Source: Bacteroidales bacterium | GTDB taxonomy: Bacteria; Bacteroidota; Bacteroidia; Bacteroidales; Paludibacteraceae | Assembly: GCA_900769035.1 (NCBI GenBank) | Contig: CAAGFD010000097.1 | Location: 1-18,947, forward strand | Length of the DNA stretch: 18,947 bases | Direction of reading: 5' to 3' | Shown: in pieces, positions 18,501 to 18,947 of the stretch | Position numbering within the stretch: position 1 is the first letter of the stretch | Layout of the letters: every line of letters begins with the position of its first letter | Made by a program: the position numbers and the translations under genes | Notes under the pieces: model-generated | Databases searched by the model: none | Told to the model about the DNA's origin: nothing | Seen by the model: only the letters and a program-made list of their open reading frames with translations

Positions 18501-18947
18501 TATCCTTGTTGCTACTGCTGCAAGTACTAATAGTAGTTGGCGTACATTCACTTACGATTTATCCGCTTATGTGGGTTCTACATTAAGAGTTAAATTCTGG
18601 ACTCGTTCTTATTATAAGTTGAATAATCAATATATAGCTATTGATAACTTTAGCGTTTCTTGTGTAACTGTCGGTTCGGAATATTACGGATTTACTTGTC
18701 CTAATACCAACTATGTAGGTAACGGATTCAGCGTAGCTGCTTCACAACTCGTTGTTGGAGATACTACTACAATAACTAAGAGAATTGCCGGATTGAACGG
18801 CGATTGCGATACGATAAATACTATCCATATCTATGTACCACAAATAATATCTGCCGTTACTCTTTATGATACTATCTGCCAAGGCGAGGTTTATACCAGT
18901 GAACTGTTCCCTAACGGTATTACACGTGCCGGTAGATATACTGCTTC
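9559..18947 (+). CDS. Giant secreted adhesin-like protein of choice-of-anchor-J and Fn3 modules (3' end outside window)
   Basis: One frame stays open from an upstream TAA (9544) to the right edge: at least 3129 codons, checked codon by codon. I chose the ATG at 9559 because it begins a clean signal peptide (MKNFLFSFLCIICLL to VGAQ, cleavage near residue 23); an ATG at 9553 adds two residues. The mature part has twelve beta-sandwich modules resembling choice-of-anchor J / cleaved-adhesin domains, each opening with a motif like LPYFEGFE ... CW and mostly closing with Y(L/F/V)D(D/N)(V/I)xV. Each of the first eleven is followed by an Fn3 domain containing NLxxxTxYxxxVRxxC. After module 12 a different Cys-containing repeat starts. 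Export by Sec and then T9SS is expected, but the C-terminal sorting domain is not visible. Role: probably surface adhesion or binding of host or dietary glycans or proteins (inference). Composition is intermediate (23 G+C of 60 in the line at 15961). Confidence 0.9.
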   Translation, partial: MKNFLFSFLCIICLLVPWMDVGAQTVLYEEGFENGTPTGWAVSGTASSSYNWQVSTRSAHTGSYSYVFDSYNASRGQEGILISAPIAITSSEMVLSFWLKNPKGGALSVYISTDGGTTYRNNPLDTNITNLADWTEYSYPLSSYTGQSISLVFYSVSNWGSGDAYHYLDDVVIREAASCAQPIDFSVVALSQTAATINWTVADEGDVPSVFTLNVYDDGGNYIYNNQSITPTVQGTSFTYALAGLTANTKYNVTLKGDCSANYRGTSAISDIFEFTTLCNSISLPLVDNFNNATTSQKPDCWFIVDAPSTSTSISETQVYGTSGKSFKLQPSQSTSSIVATRQIAHAANDMEVDFMYYAPAGTTLNVGLMSDVSDMSTFETLYSLEVSDEHHNAWRNYRFVTSNTAQGTVQNLSVVFAVSSGTSSSSYLDNVDIHTIPSCLRLEDLEVTNLDSISVTLNWTNYSATPSGNYVVEVFNVEDSTVNYVNATTCPVTLNNLNENTTYQFRVRNVCASSDSSQWSLPMMVTTQCKSIKTLPYLEDFDSESIIPVCWQVLLPGWSIYTGGSSSYTHAGNSLKSPDSQNGHYLIASQAINVPTVNGYDLSFWMYRMQGNTWQYENEKALIWVNNTPSLEGAILLDSIHAHAALYPVEDIFNSGMVQYVYPIPMQGTVYILFETFHAWGTSMYFDDVTVEEHVCKGKVGNLSVVPNFSNNTIKATWNTKTEETQWLVDFMLRDNSDTLYNVKDVLVNNMEYVYDFTSFFVNNSNYSYSIRVRALCAGNDTIEPGISIIGSFKTPCSAISLPIVESFEGSEFPPSCWSSYTDPNSEEADNIWEINTYASNVQTGVKSAKFPDAQAITIGYLSTPAFNAEAGKDYQISYYQYKYDGSNTSKLREGITIWLSETPSDTTNAIKLGFESRYDQQDVISSYGMYKYTYEFTVPQNGNYFIIIQATQEWGSSNYVDDIMVMEKPRCSNTDVANFSVEGLIDGVEITVSDTLINTIEFVICSEDAIVPDSIKNTDIHSTFNLTASDRTVTINGLQPETTYNLFYRNVCDTTSNEYSAWSMMPITFRTKCAPFTVNDSTEFFDGFETYNQGDYLNDENTCLVVQSNSFFYVKGGLGSSVSYSGTQCVPYAGNNQLAIRYSSNGSIKRALNLKAGKNYEVSVYTRLDKLYPTSPECASISLFYHAEDATENVYCLPRTFVTANEWTKYAAYFTVPADGIYYVGMEESQNGDPWYMAFDNFRVREVSCAPPTQAEILNITNNSIDVQITSEGFTTWEVRVCTSLPDITLAAPQAVVIDTITSTSFTINDLQANTDYWYIVRTLCSERNSDWTTPVHFITSCVEQNVPYTNSFETEVDARCWRNVGNESSVMTLSSTYAKFGESSLKLSEATIVSPKFNVTSLSNYMITGWVYAVQDSASTIDFGVATNPSDISTFELVSSVDIHNSNTWTEFTAYFNVLNDPDYVDFVNAQYITISTGGGHTYYFDNISVEVVPTCPKPASVVAAISGVGEVQLTWDAPATATSYVVATYKGASLVGETVVTSNTATISGLQAVTNYYFTVRAICAANDSSSVSYSNTIKTPCADITLPYFSDFEHNLGECWEISSTVENPTSSNQRWQFGSYYYNFYAYLASGSGADTAYLVSPTFTIQDNNGIVLELDGYNSSTASNTPILYSMDRGATWDTLQTALFPLTTRSKRKYTMPNIGPGTITFKFVSEYRPAGYLYIFGFNVEEIEDCNRPQTVNTMVSGNSVDVTIVDTVAAHTQWQYVYGVGDIDPNSMTPMVTSSKTFTINDLQLRSNYTLYVRTYCGDSDVSTWYTPYSFTTGCGLMSLPYFEGFEDLETIYDAFDNKCYKFFTTGTNPLTSTSGYPRLHIADPSTGYGANGTQTVRWVSSAQYPIYLQLPQFELDVNEIELSFNYRNEDIYEDENTNIIAGIMLPDNPASFLAVHTCPLQTNIATRVTLDYSQMLPEADYTGYVVAFKYGEGPANYYYASVDDITVISKVKCGTSPKATLSAITTQSITFALDYFADSLEIGYGLAGTSVENTTRAYTTAYNYSLSNLATSTAYDFYIRNICGGNAGDWVGPYTYSTFCDTIVVTEATPWVEDFDNTGANRYPQCFYTLKSNEVNGVTYPTVVDTIVSTSPSALAMKGANIISLPLFDQPLSTYRLSFYAKGTGTIYIGTVNDIDAGSFNSLTSVALSSGVNYNDIDLSYYSNIQGNKLAFKTNTGADLFIDSVCVKIKPECFVPRNFAVSSVLDSSIVISFTLSQIAEGFEYMVYNATDTISNTVSGIYRTYNIEGLNPNTSYSVAIRSLCEGASTTDWTDAVSFTTSNTLLGAPFVIDFENDAMNANLQMLNSTSSNKFIIGTDINAVKDGLKALYISNNNSAYGYGINSAASNFVVLPTKFTRGKYVISYDWKCFGESSYDYARIFLAPIDMQFIASTTTISGLSSYEIPEGCYSLDNETRLNDQVTWHRNSVEVTVSMDMAAKIVIFWRNDGSDGDQPPIAIDNFVIEKMVCMEGLDSVKVDNITATSASFLAYPNPEIHDSVGYVIYDESDAVVDSAVVNLSGSNSIVINNLNDNTTYTVEFWGYCDGGATAKVTGEITTDCLPYVVDSANPFFEGFESVETFVYFSNVMNCWNDKLIYGSDDLYSLSGTSTNPGYRAYKGVQGFRLYSNTERYISRLFNLQPGSYEISLWAEQSTEVGSTISIKSRLTTEEQENVLVSQTIGNKYEPVVVKYDVAVAGIYEIGFYLNTRNASGYVAIDNISVKMTDLYQPKQIVVTDIATHSAVAKWSTIEDKHSVRVFTNDTILVLDTLLTNGQDTLLIEGLNSATEYLVSVRAVSATNATTDSISALFTTMCDIYSYYSNDFDSEVLASRPKCWELEAYTKAGLPYVTNYTQWQVSNVSYLQGRTALAIRNSFIEEGSVNMVYSPEMTVDMPKLLQFDYFNNCANAVGQDDSLVVTIVSNGVESAPILVATAASTNSSWRTFTYDLSAYVGSTLRVKFWTRSYYKLNNQYIAIDNFSVSCVTVGSEYYGFTCPNTNYVGNGFSVAASQLVVGDTTTITKRIAGLNGDCDTINTIHIYVPQIISAVTLYDTICQGEVYTSELFPNGITRAGRYTA
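9631..18660 (+). repeat. Twelve-fold module array inside the giant protein
   Basis: Modules begin at about residues 25, 287, 536, 803, 1086, 1349, 1591, 1835, 2106, 2342, 2624 and 2868 (nucleotides 9631, 10417, 11164, 11965, 12814, 13603, 14329, 15061, 15874, 16582, 17428, 18160), spacing 236-283 residues, mean about 258. Repeats are strongly diverged; I see no near-identical copies at the DNA level, so the array is old rather than recently amplified. Module 7 has lost the D(D/N) of the closing motif (YIFGFNVEE). Modules 1 and 10 lack the CW cysteine. Confidence 0.8.
18661..18947 (+). repeat. Start of a second repeat type after module 12
   Basis: After the closing IDNFSV of module 12 the expected Fn3 is missing. 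Instead comes a segment containing FTCPNTNYVGNGF and GDCDTINTIHIYVP, then a second, cut-off copy beginning LYDTICQGEVY and LFPNGITRAG. The ICQGEVY ... FPNGIT pattern is familiar from long Bacteroidetes surface proteins, where it recurs in tandem near the C-terminus. This suggests the gene continues for several such units. Confidence 0.6.

Noticed and set aside
1..18947. CRISPR arrays, tRNA/rRNA genes, insertion sequences, toxin-antitoxin or phage-defence genes
   Set aside because: Read for on both strands. No direct-repeat/spacer pattern, no cloverleaf candidates, no transposase or recombinase motifs and no defence-family motifs were seen.

Overview
The window looks like a stretch of chromosome from an AT-rich member of the Bacteroidota, most likely order Bacteroidales. 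The grounds are: promoters of the Bacteroidetes type (TTTG, about 20 nt, TAnnTTTG) at 87-119 and 9336-9369; a gingipain-family (C25) protease with a type IX secretion (T9SS) sorting domain; a eukaryotic-type GlgB; Cys-lipobox lipoproteins; and a giant Cys-containing choice-of-anchor-J/fibronectin-III surface protein. Genus cannot be read from the sequence. All convincing genes are on the + strand, and I see no tRNA, rRNA, CRISPR array or transposase.

Region 1 (1-3006) is very AT-rich. A promoter drives a secreted C25 cysteine protease whose C-terminal T9SS sorting domain is cut by an in-frame TAA at 2236-2238. The missing 39 residues continue in the same frame to a second TAA at 2358, 12 nt before an unrecognised lipoprotein gene (2371-3006). 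Region 2 (3007-3407) is non-coding. It holds a possible interspersed repeat and a promoter block that resembles the one at the start of the window: a 28-nt element lies exactly 76 nt upstream of the -7 box in both places.

Region 3 (3408-8883) is a tight run of five genes: lipoprotein, glgB, TPR protein, DedA-family membrane protein and aroE. Overlaps or gaps are 8, 8, 4 and 25 nt, and a good intrinsic terminator follows at 8957-8990. It looks like one transcription unit mixing cell-envelope, glycogen and aromatic-amino-acid functions.

Region 4 (8884-9558) contains the terminator, an AT-rich stretch, a strong promoter and a leader of about 180 nt with a long imperfect hairpin and a possible 37-codon upstream ORF. 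Region 5 (9559 to the right edge) is a single uninterrupted reading frame of at least 3129 codons. It has a signal peptide and twelve beta-sandwich modules, the first eleven each followed by an Fn3 domain, with a period of about 258 residues. After module 12 the Fn3 pattern stops and a different Cys-containing repeat begins, so the C-terminus (expected T9SS sorting domain) is outside the window.

The two items most worth a second look are the stop codon that severs the protease's secretion domain, and the paired loss of cysteines in the giant protein, which predicts two disulfides per repeat. A C25 protease and a separate giant cleaved-adhesin-like protein in one locus recall the gingipain/hemagglutinin system of Porphyromonas, but the functional link is inference.
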